Shown: one piece after another, positions 12,001-19,904 of the stretch
Position numbering within the stretch: position 1 is the stretch's first letter
How the letters are laid out: every line of letters starts with the position of its first letter
Assembly: GCF_052857255.1 (NCBI RefSeq)
Contig: NC_135502.1
Coordinates: 157,888,099-157,952,098 of the forward strand
Length of the DNA: 64,000 nt
From: Amblyomma americanum
Lineage: Eukaryota; Arthropoda; Arachnida; Ixodida; Ixodidae
Direction: 5' to 3'
Position numbers and translations under genes: made by a program
The notes under the pieces: generated by a model
What the model saw: only the letters and a program-made list of their open reading frames with translations
Told to the model about the DNA's origin: nothing
Databases searched by the model: none

Positions 12001-13115
12001 AGACACACCCTCTTCGAGAAAATGTATGTTGGAGAAACTTCCTCTTGGAGAAATTCTATGTTGGAGAAACTCTTCGTTCGAGAAACTTCGTTCAGTAGGA
12101 AGTCGATGTTTGAGATGCTCTCTGTTAGAGAAGCTTCATGATGGACAACCTCTATATTGCAGAAACATCCTATTAGAGAAACTTCATGTTGGTGAAAAGC
12201 CTTGGAGAAACTCCTGTTCCAGAAACACTATGTTGGAAAAACTCCATTATGGAGAAACTCTCTGTTGGAAAAACTCCATTCTGGATAATCTCCATGCTAG
12301 TGAAATTGTATGTTAGAGAATCTTCCTGTTGGAGAAACACCCTTTTGGACAAACTTCATATTGGAGAAACTCTTGTTAGAGGAATTTTATGTTTGATAAA
12401 CTCCATGTTGAATAACTCCTTGTTGGATATACTCCCTTGATGGACACTCCCTGTTGGAGAAACACCCTGTTAGAGAATCTTTCTATTGGAAAAATTCCAT
12501 GTTGGAGAAAATTCCCGTTGAGAAACTCCATGTTAAAAAAACTGCATGTTGTAAAAATTCCTATGTTGTACAAGCTCCCTGTTGGAGAAACTCCCTGTTC
12601 TTTAACTTCCTGTTAGAGAAACTTCTTAGAGAAACTCCACGTTGGAGAAACTCCCTTTTGAGAAAATCCATGCTTGAGAAGCTTCCTATTAGAGAAACTC
12701 CATGTCGCAGAAGCTCGCTGTTGGAGAAACTCCATGGTGGAGAAATTCCTGGTTGGATAAACACCTTCTTGGTTAAACTCCAGTTGGAGAAACTCCCTGT
12801 TTGTGAAATTTTATCCTGTAAAAACTCCCTGTTGGAGAAATTCCTTGTACGAGACACTTCATGTTTGAGAAAATCCCTGTTGAAGAAACTCTCCATTGGA
12901 GAAACTCGTTGTTGGAGAGACTCCATGTTTGAGAAACTCTATGGTGGAGAAAGTCTATGTTGCAGAAACTCCCTGTTGAGAAACTCCCTCCTGGAGAAAC
13001 TTCCAGTTGGAGAAACACCCTGTTGAAGCTCTTTGTCGGAGAAAATTTATGTTCGAGAAGCTTCATTTTGGAGAAACTTGCTTTTGGAGAAACTCTCCTT
13101 GGACAAACTCCCTGA
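9061..13115 (+). repeat. HOR subunit type B (copy B1)
   Basis: This 4,055-bp unit starts with the B-type gaaagcacattttgg variant, carries the duplicated 93-bp cassette (9468 and 9561), and ends with the B-type gaagcttcattttgg variant. It matches B2 (23771-27827) at an offset of about 14,710 bp. A private 2-bp CT loss at about 11647 makes an 11231-11809 reading frame longer than in sister copies, which shows how incidental these frames are. Confidence 0.88.
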
Positions 13116-13119
13116 TTAA
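13116..13119. other. Empty piggyBac target site (B|C boundary)
   Basis: Uninterrupted CCCTGA-TTAA-GAAGCTC context. Confidence 0.9.
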
Positions 13120-16100
13120 GAAGCTCTTGGTTGGAGAAGCCCCATTTTAAAGAAATTCTCTGTTGGAGAAACTTCATGTTGTAAAAACTCTATGTTGAAG
13201 AAACTTTAAGTCGGATAAACTTCATATTGGAGAAAATCCCTGTTAGGGACACCATGTTTCAGAAAGTCCATGTTTCAGAAGCTCCCTGCTGGAGAAAATT
13301 CCTTTTGAAGAAACTCTCAGTTGGACAAACTCCCTGTTGGGCAATCTCCCTTCTTTAGAAACTCTCCTTTGGAGAAACTCCATGTTAATGAATTTCTGTT
13401 GGAGAAACTCACTGTTAGAGAAACTCCCTGATGGAGAACCTCTCTGTTGCAGAAACATCATTTGGAGCAAATGCTTGAAGGAGAAACTCCGTGTTGGAGA
13501 AACTCCCTGTTAGAGACACTGTATGTTTTAGAAACTGCCGGTCGAAGAAATTTCCTGTTGAGAAACTCTATGCTGCAGGAAATCCATGTTGGAGAAACTC
13601 CCTGTTAGGGACACTATGTCTTAGAAACTGCCAGTCGAATAAATTTTCTGTTGGGAAACTCCATGCTGGAGGAACTACATGTTGGAGAAACTCTATGTTG
13701 CATAAAATTCATATTGACGGAACTCTCTGTTGGAGAAACTCTATTGGAGGAAGTGTCTGTTGCAGAAACTCTATGTTGGAGGAAATGTCTCTTGGAGAAA
13801 CTCTGTTAAAGATAATTCCTGTTGTATGAACTTCATGTTGGAGAAAATCCCTTTTGCGAAACTCCCTGTTGGAGGAACTCCATGTTGAAGACACTCACTG
13901 TTGCATAAATTTCATGTTGCAGAAACTCCATGTTCGAGAAACTCCATGTTCAGAGAAACGCTCTTTGCGAAACTACGTTGCAGAAACTCCATGATTAAGA
14001 AACTGCCTGTTAGAGATTTTTCATGTTAGTGTAGCTCCCACTTGAAGAAAATCCATGTTGGAGCAAATTCTTGTTGGAGAAACTCGGTGTTGCAGAAATT
14101 CCCTGTTAGGGAAATTTTTGTTTGAGAAACTCCATGCCGAAAAATATCCATGCTGGAGGAACTGCCAGTTGGAGAATCTCTCTTTTGGAGAAACTCCCTG
14201 CAGGAGAAACTCCTTGTTAATGAAACTCAATAGTGGAGAAATTCCCCGTTAGAGGAACTCCCTGTTACATAACTTCTGTGTTGGAAAAACCCCTTTTGGA
14301 GCAAATCCTCTATATTAGAGAAAATCTCTGTTAGGGACAGTCAATGTCGAAGAAACTTGCTGTTCAGAAACTATTTTGGAGAAACTCCATGTTGGATTAC
14401 CTAAAAGTTGGAGAAACTTCATGTTGGAGAACTCAGTGTTGGACAAATTATGTTGGAGAAACTCCCTGTTTAGAAACGCAAAGCTTGAGAAAATCCTTGT
14501 TAGAGGAATAACCTGTTCGAGAAACTACATTGGAAAAACAGTTCGAAAATCTCCATGTTAGAGAAACTCTCCGTTGAGAAACTGTATGTTGGAGAACTGG
14601 AGATTGGCGAACACTCTGTTGGAGAAAATCTTTGTTGGAGAAACTCCCTGTTAGAGCATCTCTGTTTGATAAACTTATGTTGAAGGAAATCCCTGTTGGA
14701 TAAAATAATGTTGGAGAAAATCTCTGTTTGAGAAACTTAGTGTTGCACATACTGCCTGTTAAAGGTACTCCATGTTGAATAATCTCACTGTTGGATAAAT
14801 TCCATGTTGCAAAAACTTCCTGTTGGAGAATCTCCATGTTTTGAGACAGTCCATCTTGAAGAAGCTCCTTGTTGGAGAAACTGTATTTTGGAGAAACTCC
14901 CTGTTGGAGAAACTTCCTCCTGGATGAATTTCAAGTTTGAGAAAATCACTGAAGAAGTTCTGTTGAAAAACTCCACACTGGATAAACACTATGCTGGCGA
15001 AACTCCATGCTGGAGAAGCTCTATGCTGGAGAATCTCCCTGTTTTAGAAATTTCCTGTTAGAGAATCTCCTTATTGGAGAAACACCCTGTTAGACAAACT
15101 TCATGTTCGATAAATTCTACGTTGGAGAATCTCTCTGTTAGAGAAAGTCCTTATTGGAGAAACTCACTGTTGAACAAACTTCCTGTTGGAGAATATCCTG
15201 GTTGGAGAAACTCTATTAAGAAGAAACTATATTTTGGAGAATCTCTGTTGGAGAACTTCATGTTGGAGAAACCCTGTTGGAGATACTCCATGTTAGTTAG
15301 AGAAACTCCCTGTTGGAGAAACTCCATGCTGAATATACTCCACGTTGGAGGATCTCTGTTTGAGAGGCTCCATGTTGGAGACACTTCATGCTGGAGAGAA
15401 TATGTAATGCACAACCCCTGTGTTGGAGAAACTCCCTTTCGGAGAAACTTTCAGTTCAGAAACTCTTTGTTGGATAAGCTCCCTGTTGAAGCTCCCTGTC
15501 GGAGAAACTTCATTGAGAAACTTCCTGTTGGAGAATCTTTCTATTTGAGAAACTCCACTTTGGAAAAAGTCCCTGTTGGAGAAACTCTATGTTGCAGAAA
15601 CTCCCTGCTGGAGAAAATTCCTGTTGGAGAAACACCCTCTTGGTGCAAAATTATGCTGGAGAAACTCTGTGCTGCAGAAGCTCCCTGTTGGAGAGTCTCC
15701 CTGTTGGAGAAATACCCTGTTGAAGGTCCCTTTCGCCGAAACGGAGATACTCTCTGTTGGAGAAACACCATTTTGAAGAAAGTTCATGTTCCAGAAACTC
15801 TTCATTAGAGAAACCCTCTGTTGGAGAAACTCCCTGTTGGATAAAGTTCATGTTAGAGAAACTCTCTGTTGGAAAAACTCCATTTTGGAGAAAATTCGTG
15901 TTGGAAAAACTCCGTGTGCCAGAAACTCTCGTTTGGAGAAACTCTATGGTGAAAAACTCGGAGTAGGTGAAATTCTCTGTCGGAGACACACCCTGTTCGA
16001 GAAAATGTATGTTGGAGAAACTTCGTGTTGGAGAAATTCTATGTTGGAGAAACTCTTCGTTGGAGCAACTTCGTTCAGTAGAAAGTCGATGTTTGAGATG

Positions 16101-17098
16101 CTCTCTGTTAGGAACTTCATGTTGGAGAGCATCTATATTGCAGAAACTTCAAATTAGAGAAACTTCCTGTTAGTGAAAACCCTTGGAGAAACTCCTGTTC
16201 CAGAAACTCTATGTTGTAGAAACTTCATTATGGATAAACTCTCTGTTGCAAAAACTCCATTCTGGATAAACTCCATGCTAGTGAAATTGTATGTTAGAGA
16301 ATCGTCCTGTTGGAGAAACACCCTGTTGGACAAACTCCATATTGGAGAAACTCACTGTTGGAGGAATTTTATGTTTGATAAACTCCATGTTGAATCAACT
16401 CCTTGTTAGATATACTCCCTTGATGGACACTCCCTGTTGGAGAAACACCCTGTTAGAGAATCTTGCTATTGGAAAAATTCCGTGTTGGAGAAAATTCCCT
16501 TTGAGAAACTCCATGTTAGAAAAAGTGCATGATGTAAAAATTCCTATGTTGTACAAGCTCCCTGTTGGAGAAACTCCCTATTCTTTAACTTCCTGTTAGA
16601 GAAACTTCTTAGAGAAACTCCACGTTGGGGAAACTCCCTTTTGAGAAAATCCATGCTTGAGAAGCTTCCTATTCGAGAAACTCCATGTTGCAGAAACTCG
16701 CTGTTGGAGAAACTCCATGGTGGAGAAATTCCTGGTTGGATAAACTCCTTGTTGGTTAAACTCGAGGTGGAGAAACTCCCTGTTTGAGAAAATGTATCCT
16801 GTAAAAAATCCCTGTTGGAGAAATTTCTTGTACGAGACACTTCATGTTTGAGAAAATCCCTGTTGAAGAAACTCTCCATTGGAGAAACTCGTTGTTGGAG
16901 ACACTCCATGTTTGAGAAACTCTATGGTGGAGAAAGTCTATGTTGCAGAAACTCCCTGTTGAGAAACTCCCTCCTGGAGAAACTTCCAGTGGGAGAAACA
17001 CCCTGTTGAAGCTCTTTGTCGGAGAAATTTTATGTTCGAGAAGCTTCCTTTTGGAGAAACTTGCTTTTGGAGAAAATCTCCTTGGACAAACTCCCTGA
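13116..17098 (+). repeat. HOR subunit type C (copy C1)
   Basis: This unit of about 3,983 bp starts with the C-type gaagccccattttaaag variant, has the 93-bp cassette duplication (13523-13708), and ends with C-specific variants (cagtgggag, gaagcttccttttgg, agaaaatctcc) directly before the piggyBac insertion. It matches C2 (27828-31811). It includes the longest satellite reading frame (15074-15808), which I do not regard as coding. Confidence 0.88.
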
Positions 17099-17102
17099 TT
17101 AA
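17099..17102. other. TTAA target-site duplication, left side of piggyBac copy 2
   Basis: TTAA directly precedes the element end CCTTTTA. It is matched by TTAA at 19901-19904. The interrupted satellite context (CCCTGA on the left, GAAGCTC on the right) is continuous at ten other places in the window. Confidence 0.95.
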
Positions 17103-17115
17103 CCTTTTACTTGCC
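17103..17115. repeat. Left terminal inverted repeat, copy 2
   Basis: CCTTTTACTTGCC matches the reverse complement of the right end (CCTTTTAAACGCC) at 10 of 13 positions, with the outer seven perfect. Thirteen bp is the usual piggyBac terminal repeat length. Confidence 0.9.
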
Positions 17116-17116
17116 A

Positions 17117-17136
17117 ATGTTCCGAAAGTGGAACAT
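17117..17136. repeat. Left subterminal palindrome, copy 2
   Basis: ATGTTCC-n6-GGAACAT begins one base after the terminal repeat. The motif recurs at 17455 and 19750. Direct GCCAATG words precede or overlap it (17113, 17455, 19746) and one more lies at 19833. A role as an internal transposase-binding repeat is inferred. Confidence 0.8.
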
Positions 17137-17691
17137 ACGATACTTGATTTTTTATTTCCTTCCCCATCTATCGCAGCTTTCTCTTTTTGTTTTCGCATAC
17201 TCACTGATACTTGTAGAGAACATTCCAATTTTAATTTTTATTATCAACCTATTTAGAAGCTTTGGATAAATGCTCACAAACAAGCATATTTTGCGTTCCT
17301 TCAGCGCTATACGTTTGTTGAATTATTTCGCAGGAAAAATGTAATGTTGCAATTAGCAGAGCAGAACCAAAATATCGCCATATAGTTAGGTATTACTGTG
17401 AAAAAAAATAAAAAAAGATAAGGACACTCTAGTTTTCAGTTTTTAGAGATTTATGCCAATGTTCCATTTTTGGAACACTGGCGTTTTACGGTGTCAAAAG
17501 TAGCGTAGACTCGCGCATGCATTTCGCCGTGTTTTTCTTCTTTTTTGGCATGTTGATGGTGCCCTCTAGGTGTCGTTTTGCACAAACTTGAAGACTATCT
17601 TTCATTGGCATTATTTTGACTGCGCTTTTGCGTGGCACGTGGATGGAGCAGCCTACAACTGCACCGCATAGCTGCTTCAATCGTCGTGAAT
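17137..17691 (+). other. 5' non-coding region of the transposon, presumed promoter and first exon
   Basis: There is no convincing open reading frame. The region is A/T-rich with an A-rich run near 17401-17420 (gtgaaaaaaaataaaaaaag), then becomes more mixed towards the intron donor. I see no clear TATA box. Transcription must start here upstream of 17692 if the intron call is right. The internal palindrome at 17455-17482 lies within it. Confidence 0.5.
17455..17482. repeat. Left internal palindrome, copy 2
   Basis: The arms GCCAATGTTCC and GGAACACTGGC (10 of 11 pairs) flank the loop ATTTTT. It shares the ATGTTCC/GGAACA core with the palindromes nearer the two ends. It lies about 350 bp inside the left end, whereas the right one lies about 130 bp inside the right end, so the arrangement is asymmetric. 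Confidence 0.8.
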
Positions 17692-17766
17692 GTAAGTAGA
17701 AAACGACTTCGCGGCCGGATTTATATTGTAGTACTATACTTCTCAACGCAATAACTCTCTTTGTAG
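17692..17766 (+). other. Predicted 75-bp intron in the transposase 5' UTR
   Basis: The donor GTAAGT at 17692 follows AAT. The acceptor TTTGTAG ends at 17766 after a pyrimidine-rich CTCTCTTTG tract, with a branch-like AATAACT just upstream. The start ATG lies 4 nt after the acceptor. The intron is identical in size and boundaries in copies 3 (32405-32479) and 4 (59116-59190). It is predicted only; transcripts would confirm it. Confidence 0.65.
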
Positions 17767-17769
17767 GTC

Positions 17770-19554
17770 ATGGCACAACGCTTCCTCACACTGGAGGCCG
17801 CAATTGACCTTTTCTTCAGCCTTCCCGAGGACGAACGCGAAGGTGCGTCTATATGCCAATTGCCGCCTGATGAAGATGACAATATTACTGATGAGGAGCA
17901 CGTGAACGAAAATGACTTTTCTGAAGTTGTTCCCGATGATGTTTGCGGGCACGTTGAAGTTATGCAGTGCTGTGATGATGAAGTTGATTCGCCTACTGCA
18001 TGTTCGAATCCTGAGCCACGACGAAAGAAACCAGCGCGGAGCCAGTCGACTGCTGGAAAAGGGCGCAAGTCTGCAAACAAGGCTGGAAAAACAATAACTC
18101 CAAAGCGCTCCCTTAGCGCAGTATGGGGTGACCGTGCTACGTTTGACAAAACACTTCCCAGAGAGGACCCTCTGTTGTTGCTAGAGGCATTTCCTGAGCT
18201 AGCGGACATGAGCCCATTTATGCTGTTCAGCAAAATTATTCCTCCAGAATATCTTGGTTCACTGGCTGAACTGACAGCAAGGTACGCACTCCAAAAGGGG
18301 GAGGAGGTGGACGTCACCGGAGCGGACATAGGTCAGTTTTTCGGTCTCTTACTTCTCAGCGGATATCACTCCGTTCCATCTGAGGACTCGTATTGGAGCA
18401 CCGCAGAAGACCTTCGTGTGCCTTTAGTCGCGACAGTGATGGCCCGCAATAGGTTCCGGCAGCTGAAAAGGTTTTTTCATGTAGTTGACAACACTCATTT
18501 GAAAGCAGGCGAGAAGATGGGCAAGATTCAGCCGTTTTACGACGAAATCTCCAAATGTTTCCTCCAGTTTGGAGTGTTCCACGAAAGCCTCAGCATTGAC
18601 GAGTCAATGGTGCCCTATTATGGCCACCACTCGTGCAAAATGTTCATTCGCGGTAAACCTATTCGATTTGGGTATAAGATATGGATGATGTGCTCTTCGA
18701 ATGGGTACCCCTATGCAATGGAAATATATTGCGGGAGAAACGAGAAGGACGAGAAGGCATCTCTCGGGCTGAGGGTTGTTAGCAATATGGCATCGGTCCT
18801 GCCCGCTCCTGAACAGCACAAAGTGTACTTTGACAACTTTTTCACTTCGCACGGTCTCCTGACAAAACTGGCTGACCAGGGGATTCGAGCGACGGGGACT
18901 GTACGAGATACAAGAACCGGTGGGTGTCCACTGAAGAGCTTGAAAGACGTGGGAAGAGAGGAAAGAGGTTTTTTCTACTACAAGTGTGACGGGGTGGTCT
19001 ACACATGCAGGTGGAACGACAACGCAGTCGTCACAGTTTCTTCAAACCACCTCGGCTATGAGCCTCTTGGAACGGCAAAACGCTTCTCACGACGCGCGAA
19101 AAAAAAGGTAGACAGTCCTCAACCATATTTGATCAAGAAATACAATGAGGGCATGGGCGGAGTAGATGTTCTCGACCGCCTCCTCGGAAGTTATCGCCCA
19201 AGACTTCGAAGCAAAAAATGGTGGTGGAACCTTTTCGGCAATGGTCTGAACATAGCTGTCGTCGCAGGATGGCTCCTTCACTGCGAGCTTCACAAAGGAA
19301 CTGATGCCGCCATGACGCACATAGCATTTCGGCGGAACGTCGTCATGTCTTTGCTGCACCTCAAGCAGATAATCACTGTGCGGCCTGGACCTCGGTTTTA
19401 TCCGAGACGGGAGGATAGAAAAACTGATGGCCACTACATCATCTCAGTAACTCAGGGCAGGTGTGCAGAGTGCAAGAAAAATACCACGAACCAGTGTCAG
19501 CAGTGCAAAAAGCGCCTGCACACGAAGTGCTTTGCAGCATACCATGGCTTGTAA
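17770..19554 (+). CDS. piggyBac transposase (DDD/DDE_Tnp_1_7 family), intact, 594 aa
   Basis: This is a cut-and-paste transposase that would excise and insert the element at TTAA in the nucleus. Residues 1-80 are acidic. Residues 83-113 are rich in Lys and Arg (PRRKKPAR onwards), a likely nuclear localisation or DNA-contact region. The catalytic core runs from about 145 to 535. The triad is D277 (SIDESMVPYYG), D355 (VYFDNFFTS) and D466 (GGVDVLDR), with D469 as the fourth Asp. The 78-residue spacing of the first two and the D-x2-D at the end match Trichoplusia piggyBac (D268, D346, D447, D450), as does the length of 594 aa. Residues 565-592 form a Cys/His domain (CxxC, CxxC, H, C, H) like the family's C-terminal DNA-binding zinc domain. 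The ATG has a good context (G at -3, G at +4) and sits 4 nt after the predicted intron acceptor. An A8 run at 19099-19106 is the site of the frameshift in copies 3 and 4. It could be read as a domesticated PGBD-like gene, but the intact transposon ends argue for a true element. Confidence 0.96.
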   Translation: MAQRFLTLEAAIDLFFSLPEDEREGASICQLPPDEDDNITDEEHVNENDFSEVVPDDVCGHVEVMQCCDDEVDSPTACSNPEPRRKKPARSQSTAGKGRKSANKAGKTITPKRSLSAVWGDRATFDKTLPREDPLLLLEAFPELADMSPFMLFSKIIPPEYLGSLAELTARYALQKGEEVDVTGADIGQFFGLLLLSGYHSVPSEDSYWSTAEDLRVPLVATVMARNRFRQLKRFFHVVDNTHLKAGEKMGKIQPFYDEISKCFLQFGVFHESLSIDESMVPYYGHHSCKMFIRGKPIRFGYKIWMMCSSNGYPYAMEIYCGRNEKDEKASLGLRVVSNMASVLPAPEQHKVYFDNFFTSHGLLTKLADQGIRATGTVRDTRTGGCPLKSLKDVGREERGFFYYKCDGVVYTCRWNDNAVVTVSSNHLGYEPLGTAKRFSRRAKKKVDSPQPYLIKKYNEGMGGVDVLDRLLGSYRPRLRSKKWWWNLFGNGLNIAVVAGWLLHCELHKGTDAAMTHIAFRRNVVMSLLHLKQIITVRPGPRFYPRREDRKTDGHYIISVTQGRCAECKKNTTNQCQQCKKRLHTKCFAAYHGL

Positions 19555-19699
19555 AGTGTTCACTGGCCTACAGCAAGTAGGATGGAAAAAAGAAGTTTTC
19601 GCAAGTTTTGTTATAAACATTTATACTTTTTAAAGGCCTTGTATGACGCTAATATTAATTCTTCTGTTAACATGAGTAAGCAATACCCATTTAGCAGCC

Positions 19700-19705
19700 A
19701 ATAAA
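19700..19705 (+). promoter_or_regulatory. Poly(A) signal of the transposase gene, copy 2
   Basis: AATAAA lies 146 nt after the stop codon and is followed by a T/G-rich stretch at 19721-19733 (tttttgtgttttt), a typical downstream element. Confidence 0.7.
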
Positions 19706-19749
19706 AGTTGTTCTAGACAATTTTTGTGTTTTTCATATGGGAAACGCCA

Positions 19750-19769
19750 ATGTTCCAAAAATGGAACAT
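19750..19769. repeat. Right internal palindrome, copy 2
   Basis: ATGTTCC-AAAAAT-GGAACAT is preceded by GCCA, so the GCCAATGTTCC word is shared with both left palindromes. It lies 131 bp inside the right end. Confidence 0.8.
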
Positions 19770-19887
19770 GCAAAAAAACCTACTAAGTCTTCATGAATGC
19801 GGCTGTATTTTTTTTCATAGTTAATTTAGAAGGCCAATGCAAATTATCAACATCAATTTCAGTTTTTTAACTATATCTTCATAGTGC

Positions 19888-19904
19888 GGCGTTTAAAAGG
19901 TTAA
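19888..19904. repeat. Right terminal inverted repeat plus TTAA, copy 2
   Basis: GGCGTTTAAAAGG ends the element at 19900 and TTAA occupies 19901-19904. The satellite resumes as GAAGCTCTTGG, continuing the unit broken at 17098. Confidence 0.93.

Larger units (their letters stand above)
305..17098 (+). repeat. Satellite block 1: 16-bp monomer array, A - A/B duplication - B - C
   Basis: This is a continuous head-to-tail array of a degenerate 16-mer with consensus GTTGGAGAAACTCC(C/A)T. Single monomers differ from the consensus by several substitutions and small indels, but long runs of them recur in the same order, giving higher-order units of about 4 kb. The block is 16,794 bp, which is 4,887 bp longer than block 2. 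The excess is a tandem duplication (1772-6661 and 6662-11551). There is no credible gene in it. All ORFs here are by-products of a monomer that has no stop codon in any frame of either strand. Confidence 0.97.
17103..19900 (+). mobile_element. Complete piggyBac-type transposon, copy 2 (2,798 bp)
   Basis: The element is bounded by TTAA on both sides, with terminal repeats CCTTTTAnnnGCC, three internal palindromes (17117, 17455, 19750), a 5'-UTR intron, one uninterrupted transposase gene and a poly(A) signal. This is the full architecture of an autonomous piggyBac element. By eye the coding part is clearly richer in G+C than its own flanks and than the satellite. It is inserted in the same orientation as the satellite monomers. 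It differs from copies 3 and 4 at about eight positions, including one 1-bp indel, so the copies are roughly 99.7% alike. It is the only copy in the window that looks able to make a whole transposase. Confidence 0.96.

Noticed and set aside
15074..15808. 244-aa reading frame in the satellite (same at 29787-30521 and 56498-57232)
   Set aside because: It is made of the 16-residue cycle forced by the monomer, has no domain, and its length changes between copies with single indels. Overlapping frames on both strands look equally open.
305..17098. CRISPR-like or protein-repeat interpretation of the array
   Set aside because: There are no unique spacers between constant repeats; monomers abut directly. 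The GETPC/GESPC phrases only superficially resemble zinc-finger linkers and lack the finger residues.
305..17098. GAGAAACT or GGAGAAACTCC as an interferon-response-like or Rel/kB-like binding site
   Set aside because: The likeness is short and the monomer consensus alone would produce it thousands of times. Nothing else supports a regulatory role.
16938..17256. Frames on both strands that cross the satellite-transposon junction
   Set aside because: The stop-free satellite simply runs into a short open stretch of the element. No shared gene is implied.
17486..17746. 86-aa minus-strand frame in the transposon 5' region
   Set aside because: It shrinks to 64 aa in copies 3 and 4 after single-base changes and has no recognisable domain.
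17721..18329. 202-aa reading frame antisense to the transposase (same at 32434 and 59145)
   Set aside because: It lies opposite the conserved transposase N-terminus, is low in complexity (Ser-rich) and matches no family I recognise. It is a shadow of the coding strand.
19087..19434. Antisense frame over the transposase C-terminal half (134 aa at 33744 and 60455)
   Set aside because: Shadow of the real gene; its length changes with the A-run indel.
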